Shown: in pieces, positions 45,684-54,437 of the stretch | How the letters are laid out: each line of letters starts with the position of its first letter | How positions within the stretch are numbered: the stretch's first letter is position 1 | Notes under the pieces: model-generated | The model's database searches: none | Seen by the model: the letters and a program-made list of their open reading frames with translations, nothing else | What the model was told of the DNA's origin: nothing | NCBI RefSeq assembly: GCF_900099785.1 | Contig: NZ_FNDS01000003.1 | Location: 1 to 64,000, forward strand | DNA length: 64,000 nt | DNA from: Pseudomonas panipatensis | Lineage (GTDB): Bacteria > Pseudomonadota > Gammaproteobacteria > Pseudomonadales > Pseudomonadaceae | Direction: 5' to 3' | Made by a program: the position numbers and the translations under genes

Positions 45684-45853
45684 CCCGGCTTCCTCATCTG
45701 ATGAACGAGGCTATGACCGGTGTCGGCAGGAGGGGGTTCCACCCCGCAGCGGCGAATGCCGCGCCACCTGTCCCCGGTGCGCACCCACGGTGGATGCGCC
45801 TTAAAGCCTAATCGCTGGTGCCCTGGGCTGCCGCCCCGGTGGGACGGACGGCG

Positions 45854-46450
45854 TCAGATCAACGCCTGGGCCTGGCTCACCACGGCGGCGAAGTTGTCGC
45901 CCAGAGCGGCGATTTCCACCCGGTGCAGGTCGCGGGCGCTGAGCACGCCGCTTTCCGGCGTGGGGATGTCACGGGTGGCGCAGGCGGCGTCCACCAGGGT
46001 GCAGCGGTAGCCATAGTCCTTGGCCGCGCGGACCGTGGTGCTGACGCTGGAATGGGTCATGAAGCCGCAGACGATGATGTCCAGGCGGCCACAGGCCTGC
46101 AGGCGGTCGTGCAGCTCGGTGCCGGCGAAGGCGTTGGGCATGCGCTTTTCCACCACCACTTCACCGGGCAGCGGGGCCAGTTCGGGGAGGAACTGGCCGC
46201 GCGGTCCCTGCGGATCGAGCAGGCCGCCGTGCACGCCGAGGTGGCGTACATGCACGATGGGCTGGCCCAGGTTGCGCGCGGCGTCCAGCAACATGCGGAT
46301 CTGCGCCACCGCCGCGTCCAGCTCGGGCAGGGCGAGCACGCCGCTGCGGTACTCCTCCTGGGCGTCGATGATCAGCAGCGTACTCTGGCGGATGGAAGCG
46401 GGCGGATAGCCGCGTCCGCTGATCTTCAGCATGCTGAGCGGTTGGGACAT
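45854..46450 (-). CDS. Isochorismatase-like hydrolase lacking the catalytic Cys
   Basis: A 198-residue protein of the isochorismatase/cysteine-hydrolase superfamily. Catalytic Asp29 (LLIIDAQ) and Lys102 (VVEKRMPNAF) are present. At the nucleophile position the motif reads CGFMTHSSVSTT, so residue 135 is Ser (AGC), not the Cys of nicotinamidases and N-carbamoylsarcosine amidases. It may act as a non-cysteine member, as true isochorismatases do, or on another substrate. The ATG at 46450 (MSQPLS) follows AGGAG. Positional counterpart of PA1677. Confidence 0.82.
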   Translation of the reverse strand: MSQPLSMLKISGRGYPPASIRQSTLLIIDAQEEYRSGVLALPELDAAVAQIRMLLDAARNLGQPIVHVRHLGVHGGLLDPQGPRGQFLPELAPLPGEVVVEKRMPNAFAGTELHDRLQACGRLDIIVCGFMTHSSVSTTVRAAKDYGYRCTLVDAACATRDIPTPESGVLSARDLHRVEIAALGDNFAAVVSQAQALI

Positions 46451-46622
46451 GACGAACTCCTGATGATGCGTGTGCCACCATTGTGGTCTGTTCCGCCGGC
46501 GCTGTGAATCTATGCGAACACCGCGCAAAGTGGTAATGACGACGGCGCCGGGCATCGCCTCTGCGTTGTGTTCCGCCTTCGGCTAGAATGCCGGCCTTTT
46601 TGCGAGCTGCGAGGACTGCGTC

Positions 46623-47534
46623 GTGACCGAATCCCGTTTGCTGACCCTGCGTGACCACATCCGCTGGGCTGTCAGTCGTTTCCACGCCGAAGGCCTGTTC
46701 TTCGGCCATGGCACCGATAACGCCTGGGACGATGCGCGCCAATTGGTGCTCGGCGCCCTCAACCTGCCCTGGGAAATCGCTGACGCCTACCTCGATTGCC
46801 GCCTCGAGGACGATGAGCGCGAGCAACTGCGCGAACTCCTGCGCCAGCGCATCGAGGAACGCGTGCCTACCGCCTACCTGCTCGGCGAGGCCTGGTTCTG
46901 CGGCATGCCCTTCGTGGTCGACCGGCGCGTGCTGATTCCGCGTTCGCCCATCGCCGAACTGATCGAGCGCCAGTTCGAGCCCTGGCTGGCCATCGAACCG
47001 ACGCGCATCCTTGACCTGTGCACCGGCTCCGGCTGCATCGGCATCGCCTGTGCCCACGCCTTCCCGCGGGCGGAAGTGGTGCTCGGCGATCTCTCCTTCG
47101 ATGCCCTGGAAGTCGCCAACATCAACATCGAGCGCCACGAGTTGGGCGAGCGCGTCTACACCGTGCAGGGCGATGGCTTCGCCGGCCTGCCGGGACAGCG
47201 TTTCGACCTGATCGTCTCCAATCCGCCCTATGTCGATGCCGAGGACTTCGCCGAGATGCCGGCGGAGTACCAGCATGAGCCGGAACTGGGCCTGGCCTGT
47301 GGCGACGACGGTCTGGACCTGGTACGGCGCATGCTGGCCGAGGCCGCCGATCATCTGAGCGAGAAGGGCAGCCTGATCGTCGAGGTCGGCAACAGCCAGG
47401 TGCATGTCGAGGCGCTGTACCCGGAAGTCGATTTCACCTGGCTGGAGTTCGCGCACGGCGGGCACGGGGTGTTCCTGCTTTCCGCGGCGCAGTGCCGGGA
47501 GCACCAGGCGTTGTTCCGCGCCCGGGTGAAATGA
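46623..47534 (+). CDS. prmB: 50S ribosomal protein L3 N5-glutamine methyltransferase
   Basis: A 303-residue SAM-dependent methyltransferase that methylates a glutamine of ribosomal protein L3. SAM-binding [14 protein letters not shown] and the glutamine-specific NPPY motif (residues 200-203, [12 protein letters not shown]) are intact. The N-terminal 95 residues fit the PrmB rather than the PrmC subfamily. The start is GTG. A TAGAAT -10-like hexamer lies at 46584. Confidence 0.95.
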   Translation: MTESRLLTLRDHIRWAVSRFHAEGLFFGHGTDNAWDDARQLVLGALNLPWEIADAYLDCRLEDDEREQLRELLRQRIEERVPTAYLLGEAWFCGMPFVVDRRVLIPRSPIAELIERQFEPWLAIEPTRILDLCTGSGCIGIACAHAFPRAEVVLGDLSFDALEVANINIERHELGERVYTVQGDGFAGLPGQRFDLIVSNPPYVDAEDFAEMPAEYQHEPELGLACGDDGLDLVRRMLAEAADHLSEKGSLIVEVGNSQVHVEALYPEVDFTWLEFAHGGHGVFLLSAAQCREHQALFRARVK

Positions 47535-47553
47535 GCGGGGCGCCGCCGGCGGC

Positions 47554-48348
47554 TCAGTGAGTCGCCATCCAGATCAGCAAGCCTGCCTGGAACACGGCGA
47601 ACACCGTCAGGCAGGCGATGATGAAGCGCAGGCTGTTGTCGTCGCGGCGGAAGGATTCGAGGCGTTGTTCCAGGCGGCGAATCTGGTTTTCCTGCTCGGC
47701 TAGGTTCTGCTCGGCCTGTTCCAGCATGGCGGCGGCATCCAGCAGCGGCACTAGCTGCACCTTCTCTTTGTGCCAGTCGTCGTACAGCTCGCTGACGCGT
47801 CCGGCCGAGTAGCGCGCCTTGAGCAGGCGCGAGTCTTCGTAATCGACATCGAAACCCTGGGCGCGCAAGACGTGGTCGCGGCGCAGGCGGATGTCTTCGT
47901 TGGCGGCTTCCTTGGCGCCCAGCACGCCGCCTTCGACCTTGTAATGCGCCCATTGCTTGCGTGCCCAGGCGATGCCCTGGGCGAGCAGGAAGCGGCCCAG
48001 GCCACGGTTCAGCGGCTCGATGGAAAAGCCGCTGTCGGCGCCGAAACGGACTTCCTTGTTGCGGTGGTCGGCCCAGACTTCCAGCAGGTTCTGCTCCTTG
48101 CGCAGCGCCTGCCCGGGGAGCTGGATGCTCAGGCGCAGCAGGCTCTGTTCAGGGGCGTGGCGCTCGACCCGGCCCAACTGGACGAAGCGCAATGGCCGCG
48201 CGCCGCTGCTGCGGTCGGTGGGCAGCGGCGCCAGGCGCAGCAGGCGGTAGCTTTCCGGCGCCAGGTCGGCCCAGGGATGCGTGTGGCTCGTGGCTTCGGC
48301 TTCAGCGGGCGCTGCGCTGGCGTCGCTGTGGAGGTTGGCGTCGGTCAT
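47554..48348 (-). CDS. GNAT-like protein with C-terminal coiled coil and membrane anchor
   Basis: A 264-residue protein of unknown role. Residues about 50-190 look like a degenerate GNAT acetyltransferase fold (LNRGLGRFLLAQGIAWARKQW, RRDHVLRAQGFDVDYED). Residues about 195-240 form a coiled coil rich in Glu/Gln/Leu, and the last 22 residues are a TM helix (FIIACLTVFAVFQAGLLIWM), making it tail-anchored. The start at 48348 has AAGGACAG at a good distance; two other in-frame ATGs lie 36 and 78 bases upstream. Positional counterpart of PA1679. Confidence 0.65.
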   Translation of the reverse strand: MTDANLHSDASAAPAEAEATSHTHPWADLAPESYRLLRLAPLPTDRSSGARPLRFVQLGRVERHAPEQSLLRLSIQLPGQALRKEQNLLEVWADHRNKEVRFGADSGFSIEPLNRGLGRFLLAQGIAWARKQWAHYKVEGGVLGAKEAANEDIRLRRDHVLRAQGFDVDYEDSRLLKARYSAGRVSELYDDWHKEKVQLVPLLDAAAMLEQAEQNLAEQENQIRRLEQRLESFRRDDNSLRFIIACLTVFAVFQAGLLIWMATH

Positions 48349-48482
48349 CGGCTGTCCTTCGACCTGGCGCTGGCGGCCAGGCATGGCATTCCGTTTGTAG
48401 GACTGGATGTCAGTAACATCCTTCATACATTACAGGGCGATTATCGACGCGGTGGTGGAATTCTTGAGTGATTCGCTACGAC

Positions 48483-49472
48483 TCAGGCCGGCTGGTTGCC
48501 GGACGGTGATGCGTTTCTCTGGATGAAGGCGACAATCCGTTGCACCAACTCGCTGGCCAGCGGCAGGTTCGGATTGTTGTAGGACGCCAGTTGCTGCGCG
48601 GCGTTGGCCGGGACGATGCGCAGGATGTGGTTCATCCCGGCGATCAGATGCAGCTCGGCATCCGGCTTGGCGCGTTTCAGCGCTTCGGCATCGGCAACGC
48701 TGACCTGGATGTCGCTGGTGCCCTGGAGGATCAGCGCCGGTTGGCGGACCTTGGCGAAGGCTTCCGCCGGGTGGTGGCGGAACAGCGAGATCAGGTAGGG
48801 CTGCACGCTGGGCCGGAACAGCACCTGCAGGGCGCTCGGCACCTGTGGCTGCGCATGCCCGGCGCGCAGGCTCAGCATGATCCGCTCGGCCTGGCGCAGC
48901 AGCGGCGCGGGCAGCCGCGCCTGCAGTTGCTCGTGCAGCACGGCGTCGATCGGCCGGGCGCTGCCGGAGATCACCACCAGGGCCGCGGCGCGGCTCCTGG
49001 GCGCGGCGAGGCTGGCGATCAGGGCGCCTTCGCTGTGACCGATGAGAATCTGCCGGCCGAAGCGCGGGTCGCTGGCCAAGGCGTCGCTCCAGGCCACTAC
49101 GTCGGCGGCATAGCCCTCGACGCTGAGCTGCTCTTCATGGGGCGCCGCCGGCTGGCTGCGGGCGATTCCGCGCTTGTCGTAGCGCACGCTGGCGATGCCC
49201 TCGGCGGCCAGGGCTTCGGCCAGGCGCCGCAGATAGCCGTTGTTGCCGCCTTCGGGGTTGTTGCCGTCGCGGTCGGTGGGACCGGACCCGGCGATCAGCA
49301 GCGCCACTGGCGGCGGGGTCGGCGTCTGCGGCAGCAGCAGGGTGCCACGCAGCACGCCGCTGCCGGTGTCGAGGTCGTAGGGACGTTGCAGGATCGAGGT
49401 CGGGACGGCCTGCGCCAGGCTGGCGAACAGGCAGAGGAGGAGAGCGGTGAGGCGCAGCATGGGGGACTTCAT
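48483..49472 (-). CDS. Secreted/periplasmic alpha/beta hydrolase
   Basis: A 329-residue alpha/beta hydrolase with a signal peptide ([18 protein letters not shown]). The oxyanion motif is [12 protein letters not shown], the nucleophile elbow GHSEGA and the terminal histidine GMNHILR. The [10 protein letters not shown] and SEGA pattern is typical of periplasmic hydrolases related to dienelactone hydrolase/YqiA-like peptidases (S9-like). Start uncertain among ATGs at 49481, 49472 and 49460; all keep the signal. Substrate unknown. Confidence 0.8.
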   Translation of the reverse strand: MKSPMLRLTALLLCLFASLAQAVPTSILQRPYDLDTGSGVLRGTLLLPQTPTPPPVALLIAGSGPTDRDGNNPEGGNNGYLRRLAEALAAEGIASVRYDKRGIARSQPAAPHEEQLSVEGYAADVVAWSDALASDPRFGRQILIGHSEGALIASLAAPRSRAAALVVISGSARPIDAVLHEQLQARLPAPLLRQAERIMLSLRAGHAQPQVPSALQVLFRPSVQPYLISLFRHHPAEAFAKVRQPALILQGTSDIQVSVADAEALKRAKPDAELHLIAGMNHILRIVPANAAQQLASYNNPNLPLASELVQRIVAFIQRNASPSGNQPA

Positions 49473-49583
49473 GGACGGCATGATAGCGCTTTGACGGTGA
49501 TCGCCGGCGAAGGTTCGCAGGGCGAAGCGTCGCAGGTATACTGCTCGGCCTTCCCGATCACCCTGTTTTCCGCGGAGCCTCGC

Positions 49584-50675
49584 ATGTCCGGCAACACTTA
49601 CGGCAAGCTGTTCACCGTCACTACCGCCGGCGAAAGCCATGGTCCGGCGCTGGTCGCCATCGTCGACGGTTGCCCGCCCGGGCTGGAGCTTTCCCAGGAC
49701 GACCTGCAGCGCGACCTCGACCGGCGCAAGCCCGGCACCAGCCGGCACACCACCCAGCGCCAGGAAGCCGACGAGGTGGAAATCCTCTCCGGCGTCTTCG
49801 AGGGCAAGACCACCGGCACGCCCATCGGCCTGCTGATCCGCAACACCGACCAGAAGTCCAAGGACTACTCGGCGATCAAGGACCTGTTCCGCCCCGCCCA
49901 CGCCGACTACAGCTACCACCACAAGTATGGTGTGCGCGATTACCGTGGCGGCGGCCGCTCCTCGGCGCGCGAGACCGCCATGCGCGTCGCCGCTGGCGCC
50001 ATCGCCAAGAAATACCTGGCCACCCTGGGCATTCAGGTGCGCGGCTACATGAGTCAGCTCGGCCCGATCGAGATTCCCTTCAAGAGCTGGGACAGCGTCG
50101 AGCAGAACGCCTTCTTCAGCCCCGATCCGGACAAGGTGGCGGAGCTGGAGGCCTACATGGACCAACTGCGCCGCGACCAGGATTCGGTCGGCGCCAAGAT
50201 CACCGTGGTCGCCGATGGCGTGCCGCCGGGCCTCGGCGAGCCGATCTTCGACCGCCTGGACGCCGAACTGGCCCATGCGCTGATGAGCATCAACGCGGTC
50301 AAGGGCGTGGAAATCGGCGCCGGCTTCGCCAGCATCGCCCAGCGCGGCACCGAGCACCGTGATGAACTGACCCCGCAGGGTTTCCTGTCGAACAACGCCG
50401 GCGGCATCCTCGGTGGCATTTCCAGCGGCCAGCCGATCGTCGCCCACCTGGCGCTGAAGCCGACTTCCAGCATCACCACGCCGGGCCGTTCGATCGATGT
50501 CCACGGCAACCCGGTGGATGTCGTCACCAAGGGCCGCCACGACCCCTGCGTGGGCATCCGCGCCACCCCCATCGCCGAGGCGATGATGGCCCTGGTGCTG
50601 ATGGACCACCTGCTGCGCCAGCGCGCACAGAACGCCGACGTGCGCGTTGATACCCCGGTGCTGCCGCAGCTTTGA
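49584..50675 (+). CDS. aroC: Chorismate synthase
   Basis: A 363-residue FMN-dependent enzyme catalysing the last step of the shikimate pathway, EPSP to chorismate. Family signatures [18 protein letters not shown] (N-term), RRGG-type site as [13 protein letters not shown] and the C-terminal [17 protein letters not shown] are all present. The ATG at 49584 gives the standard [10 protein letters not shown] start. Positional counterpart of PA1681. Confidence 0.98.
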   Translation: MSGNTYGKLFTVTTAGESHGPALVAIVDGCPPGLELSQDDLQRDLDRRKPGTSRHTTQRQEADEVEILSGVFEGKTTGTPIGLLIRNTDQKSKDYSAIKDLFRPAHADYSYHHKYGVRDYRGGGRSSARETAMRVAAGAIAKKYLATLGIQVRGYMSQLGPIEIPFKSWDSVEQNAFFSPDPDKVAELEAYMDQLRRDQDSVGAKITVVADGVPPGLGEPIFDRLDAELAHALMSINAVKGVEIGAGFASIAQRGTEHRDELTPQGFLSNNAGGILGGISSGQPIVAHLALKPTSSITTPGRSIDVHGNPVDVVTKGRHDPCVGIRATPIAEAMMALVLMDHLLRQRAQNADVRVDTPVLPQL

Positions 50676-50736
50676 TCCCCCAGGCTGGCCTGGGCGGGTA
50701 CCAGCCCAGGCCATGCACGGCGGCGGGCGCGCCCAG

Positions 50737-50764
50737 CCCACCCGCCGCTGGCGCCGCAGGTGGG
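50737..50764. repeat. GC-rich hairpin cluster after aroC
   Basis: CCCACC/GGTGGG arms with additional GGCGCC and GCGGCG symmetry inside a 170-bp gap. The gap also holds two copies of ATGCACGG and ends CTAACCCACCCTACG, the style of Pseudomonas REP units. The class appears distinct from the GGGTATCGC elements. It lies between aroC and the MFS gene. Confidence 0.5.
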
Positions 50765-50846
50765 TGACGCGGCGCAGTGGCGCCGGCAGCATGCACGGGC
50801 TTCTCCGCATCGCTAACCCACCCTACGTCAGTGTCGATTCCAGCCC

Positions 50847-51998
50847 ATGTCTGTAGCGGTTCCCTACTGGCGCCTGTCCAGCTTCTACTTCTTCTATTTC
50901 TGCCTGCTCGGCGGGACAGCGCCTTTCCTCGCCCTGTATTTCCATCACCTGGGCTTTTCCAGCGCGCGCATCGGCGAGCTGGTGGCGATTCCCATGCTGA
51001 TGCGCTGCGTGGCGCCGAACCTCTGGGGCTGGCTCGGCGACCGCAGCGGCAAACGCCTGCAGATCGTGCGCTTCGGCGCGCTGTGCACGGCGCTGAGCTT
51101 CGCCGGCATCTTCCTCGGTCACAGCTACGCCTGGCTGGCCCTCGTGATGGCCGGGCATGCCTTCTTCTGGCACGCGGTGCTGCCGCAATTCGAGGTCATC
51201 ACCCTGGCTCACCTCGGCGAGCGCACGGCCAGCTACAGCCGCATCCGCCTGTGGGGCTCGATCGGCTTCATCTGCACCGTGGTCGGCCTCGGTCGGTTGT
51301 TCGACTGGGCCAGCCTGGACAGTTATCCCTGGGCGTTGCTGGCGATCATGCTGGGCATCATCGGCGCCAGTTGGTGGGTGCCCAACGCCCAGCCGGCCTG
51401 GCATCACGCGGAGGCGCCGGCCGGCGGTTTTCTCGCCCAGTTGCGTCGCCCCGGCGTCATCGCCTTCTATGTCTGCGTGTGCTTGATGCAGTTGTCCCAC
51501 GGGCCTTACTACACCTTCATCACCCTGCACCTGGAGACGCTCGGCTACAGCCGAGGGCTGATCGGCCAGCTATGGGCGCTGGGGGTGGTCGCCGAGGTCC
51601 TGCTGTTCCTGGTCATGCCGCGCCTGCTCGGGCGCTTCAGCCTGCGCCAGGTGCTGGCGGCGAGTTTCCTGCTGGCGGCGCTGCGCTGGCTGCTGCTCGG
51701 CAACCTCGCCGGGCACCTCGGCGTGCTGCTGTTCGCCCAGTTGCTGCACGCCGCCACCTTCGGCAGCTTCCACGCGGCGGCCATTCATTTCGTCCAGCGC
51801 AGCTTCCAGGCGCGCCAGCAGGGCCAGGGGCAGGCGCTCTACGCTGCCCTGGCCGGCAGCGGCGGTGCGCTGGGCGCGCTGTACTCCGGCTATAGCTGGT
51901 CGAGCCTGGGCCCGGCCTGGACGTTCGCCATCGCCAGCCTGGCGGCGCTTGGCGCAGCCGTTATCATCCTTACCCGTCTGAAAGAGGAGCGGGCATGA
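50847..51998 (+). CDS. MFS transporter coupled to the methionine salvage genes
   Basis: A 383-residue, 12-TM transporter of the MFS_1-like group (related to 3-phenylpropionate permease HcaT), with LGFSSARIGELVAIPMLMR and LWGSIGFI characteristic stretches. Its last 4 bases overlap the start of mtnB (ATGA), so it is translationally coupled to methionine salvage. It may move methylthioribose or a related sulfur compound; this is inferred from context only. Confidence 0.85.
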   Translation: MSVAVPYWRLSSFYFFYFCLLGGTAPFLALYFHHLGFSSARIGELVAIPMLMRCVAPNLWGWLGDRSGKRLQIVRFGALCTALSFAGIFLGHSYAWLALVMAGHAFFWHAVLPQFEVITLAHLGERTASYSRIRLWGSIGFICTVVGLGRLFDWASLDSYPWALLAIMLGIIGASWWVPNAQPAWHHAEAPAGGFLAQLRRPGVIAFYVCVCLMQLSHGPYYTFITLHLETLGYSRGLIGQLWALGVVAEVLLFLVMPRLLGRFSLRQVLAASFLLAALRWLLLGNLAGHLGVLLFAQLLHAATFGSFHAAAIHFVQRSFQARQQGQGQALYAALAGSGGALGALYSGYSWSSLGPAWTFAIASLAALGAAVIILTRLKEERA

Positions 51999-52621
51999 GC
52001 GACATACGTGAACACCTGACCCGGCAGATCATCGAGGCCGGGCGTTTCCTGTACGGCCGCGGCTGGTCCCCGGCCACCAGCAGCAACTACTCGGCGCGCC
52101 TGGCCGCCGACCGTGCCTTGCTCACCGTTTCCGGCAAGCACAAGGGGCAACTCGGGGTCGACGATGTGTTGGCGACCGATCTGGCCGGCAACAGCCTGGA
52201 GCCCGGCAAGAAACCCTCCGCCGAGACCCTGCTGCACACCCAGCTTTATGCCTGGCGCGCGGAGATCGGCGCGGTGCTGCACACCCACTCGGTGAACGCC
52301 ACCGTGCTCTCGCGGCTGACCCCCGGCGACCGCCTGGAGCTGCAGGACTACGAGCTGCAGAAGGCTTTCGCCGGTGTCTCCACCCACGAGGGCCGGGTCA
52401 CGGTGCCGATCTTCGACAACGACCAGGACATCGCCCGCCTGGCGAGCCAGGTCCAACCCTGGCTGGACGCCCATCCGGACTGCCCTGGCTACCTGATCCG
52501 CGGGCACGGCCTGTACACTTGGGGGCCGCGCATGGACGATGCCTTGCGCCAAGTGGAAGCCTTCGAATTCATCTTCGAATGCGAACTGAAAGAAATGAGC
52601 CTTCGCGGCGGCACGCGCTGA
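51995..52621 (+). CDS. mtnB: Methylthioribulose-1-phosphate dehydratase
   Basis: A 208-residue class II aldolase-fold enzyme that dehydrates methylthioribulose-1-phosphate in the methionine salvage pathway. The zinc ligands lie in LHTHSVNATVL and RGHGLYTWG, and the substrate-phosphate region is TSSNYSAR. It overlaps the MFS gene by 4 bases and precedes mtnD. mtnA is not in the window. Confidence 0.94.
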   Translation: MSDIREHLTRQIIEAGRFLYGRGWSPATSSNYSARLAADRALLTVSGKHKGQLGVDDVLATDLAGNSLEPGKKPSAETLLHTQLYAWRAEIGAVLHTHSVNATVLSRLTPGDRLELQDYELQKAFAGVSTHEGRVTVPIFDNDQDIARLASQVQPWLDAHPDCPGYLIRGHGLYTWGPRMDDALRQVEAFEFIFECELKEMSLRGGTR

Positions 52622-52653
52622 GCGAATCCGGCAGCAATCCACAGGAACCGACC

Positions 52654-53199
52654 ATGAGCAGCCTGACCGTCTACCACGAATCCGCCCCTGAGCAGCCGCT
52701 GAAGCTGCTCACCCACGCCGAAGACATCAGCGCCACCCTCGGCGCGCTCGGTGTGCGCTTCGAGCGCTGGCAAGCCAATGCGCCCATCGCTCCCGGCGCC
52801 AGCCAGGACGAGGTGATCGCCGCCTACGCCGAGCAGATCCAGCGCCTGAAGGACGAGCAGGGCTATGTCACCGTCGATGTGGTCAGCCTGACCGCCGAGC
52901 ATCCGCAAAAGGACGAACTGCGCGCCAAGTTCCTCGACGAGCACCGCCATGGCGAGGACGAAGTGCGCTTCTTCGTCGCCGGCCGCGGGCTGTTCACCCT
53001 GCACATCGAAGACCATGTCTACGCCGTGCTCTGCGAGAAGAACGACCTGATTTCGGTGCCGGCCGGCACCCGCCACTGGTTCGACATGGGCGAGCGCCCG
53101 CACTTCATCGCCATCCGCCTGTTCAACAACCCCGAGGGGTGGGTCGCCAGCTTCACCGGCGACGACATCGCCAAGCAGTTCCCCCTGCTGGAAGACTGA
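52654..53199 (+). CDS. mtnD: Acireductone dioxygenase
   Basis: A 181-residue cupin that oxidises acireductone: with iron to formate plus the keto acid precursor of methionine, with nickel to an off-pathway product. Metal ligands His97, His99, Glu103 (HRHGEDE) and His141 (GTRHWFD) align with the Klebsiella enzyme. The ATG at 52654 gives the standard N-terminus. Third gene of the run MFS-mtnB-mtnD-mtnC. Confidence 0.96.
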   Translation: MSSLTVYHESAPEQPLKLLTHAEDISATLGALGVRFERWQANAPIAPGASQDEVIAAYAEQIQRLKDEQGYVTVDVVSLTAEHPQKDELRAKFLDEHRHGEDEVRFFVAGRGLFTLHIEDHVYAVLCEKNDLISVPAGTRHWFDMGERPHFIAIRLFNNPEGWVASFTGDDIAKQFPLLED

Positions 53200-53238
53200 A
53201 CGCAGCGGCGTTCCTACGTTCGAGTCCTTGGAGTTTGC

Positions 53239-53922
53239 ATGCCAATCAACGCCATCCTCACCGACATCGAAGGCACCACCAGCGCGGTCAGCTTCGTCTT
53301 CGATGTGCTCTTCCCCTATGCCGCCGCGCACTTGCCGGATTTCGTCCGTGAGCACGCCGGTGAGGCGGCGGTGGCCGGGCAACTGGACGCGGTACGCAGC
53401 GAGAGCGGCGAGGCGCAGGCCGATGTCGAGCGCTGCATCGCCATCCTCCTGCAGTGGCTCGCCGAGGACCGCAAGGCCACGCCGCTGAAGGCGCTGCAGG
53501 GCATGGTCTGGGAGCAGGGCTATCGCGCCGGGCAGCTCAAGGGCCATGTCTACCCGGATGCGGTGGACGCCTTGCGCCGCTGGAAGGCCGAGGGCTTCGA
53601 CCTCTACGTCTATTCCTCCGGCTCGATCCAGGCGCAGAAGCTGATCTTCGGCTGCTCCGAGGCCGGAGACCTGACGCCATTGTTTTCCGGTTACTTCGAC
53701 ACCACCAGCGGTGCCAAGCGCGAGGCGGCGTCCTATGCGCGTATCGCCGAGGCCATCGGCCTGCCGGCGCAACGAATCCTGTTCCTCTCCGACGTGGTCC
53801 AGGAACTGGACGCTGCCCGTGAGGCGGGCCTGCAGACCATCGGCCTGGCCCGCGAAGGCGGGGTGCTGGAGGGCCATGAGACGGTCGCCAGCTTCGCCCT
53901 GATCGACCCGCCGCGTGCCTGA
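53239..53922 (+). CDS. mtnC: Acireductone synthase (enolase-phosphatase E1)
   Basis: A 227-residue HAD-superfamily bifunctional enzyme that enolises and dephosphorylates 2,3-diketo-5-methylthiopentyl-1-phosphate to acireductone. The nucleophile Asp9 lies in [13 protein letters not shown], with motif [12 protein letters not shown] and motif [17 protein letters not shown]. It follows mtnD after 39 bases. It supplies the substrate of MtnD. Confidence 0.95.
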   Translation: MPINAILTDIEGTTSAVSFVFDVLFPYAAAHLPDFVREHAGEAAVAGQLDAVRSESGEAQADVERCIAILLQWLAEDRKATPLKALQGMVWEQGYRAGQLKGHVYPDAVDALRRWKAEGFDLYVYSSGSIQAQKLIFGCSEAGDLTPLFSGYFDTTSGAKREAASYARIAEAIGLPAQRILFLSDVVQELDAAREAGLQTIGLAREGGVLEGHETVASFALIDPPRA

Positions 53923-53931
53923 AGCGCGCTT

Positions 53932-54435
53932 CTAGCGTGGCGCCAGGTCCAGCTCGCCGCTCTCGCCGAGCAGGGCGCCTTCCAGACGCAGCAGCAGCTC
54001 CTTGCGCGCCAGCCCGCCGGCATAGCCGGTGAGGCTGCCGTCGCGGCCGATCACCCGGTGGCAGGGGATGATCACCGCGATGGGATTGGCGCCATTGGCC
54101 GCGCCCACTGCGCGCATGGCCTTGGGCCGGCCGATGCGCTGGGCCAGTTCGGCATAGCAGGTGGTGCGACCGTAGGGAATCTCCAGCAGGGCCGCCCAGA
54201 CCTCGCGCTGGAACGCGGTGCCCTGCGGCGCCAGGCGCAGGTCGAAGCGTTGCCGGCGGCCGGCGAAATACGCATCCAACTGGCGCACGGCCTCGTCGAG
54301 CTGGCCGGCGGCCTGGTGCCAGCCGGGCGCCAGTTGCCCAGGATCGGCGGGGTCCATGTGCAACAGGTGCAGGCCCTGCTCGTCGCCGGCCAGCAGCAGG
54401 CGTCCGAGCGGACTGTCGTGGTAGCGGTAGTACAT
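53932..54435 (-). CDS. ogt: Methylated-DNA--[protein]-cysteine S-methyltransferase
   Basis: A 167-residue suicide repair protein that takes the alkyl group from O6-methylguanine onto Cys125 in the IPCHRVIG motif. The DNA-binding helix region IPYGRTTCYAELA is present. Two ATGs compete: 54441 overlaps the alkA stop (ATGA) but has GGAGG immediately against it. 54435 has the same GGAGG six bases upstream, so I chose 54435. Co-transcribed with alkA. Confidence 0.93.
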   Translation of the reverse strand: MYYRYHDSPLGRLLLAGDEQGLHLLHMDPADPGQLAPGWHQAAGQLDEAVRQLDAYFAGRRQRFDLRLAPQGTAFQREVWAALLEIPYGRTTCYAELAQRIGRPKAMRAVGAANGANPIAVIIPCHRVIGRDGSLTGYAGGLARKELLLRLEGALLGESGELDLAPR

Positions 54436-54437
54436 GT

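Noticed and set aside
48540..49583. Extension of the aroC frame about 1 kb upstream
   Set aside because: The extension lies antisense to the alpha/beta hydrolase gene; AroC homologues start at [10 protein letters not shown] (49584).
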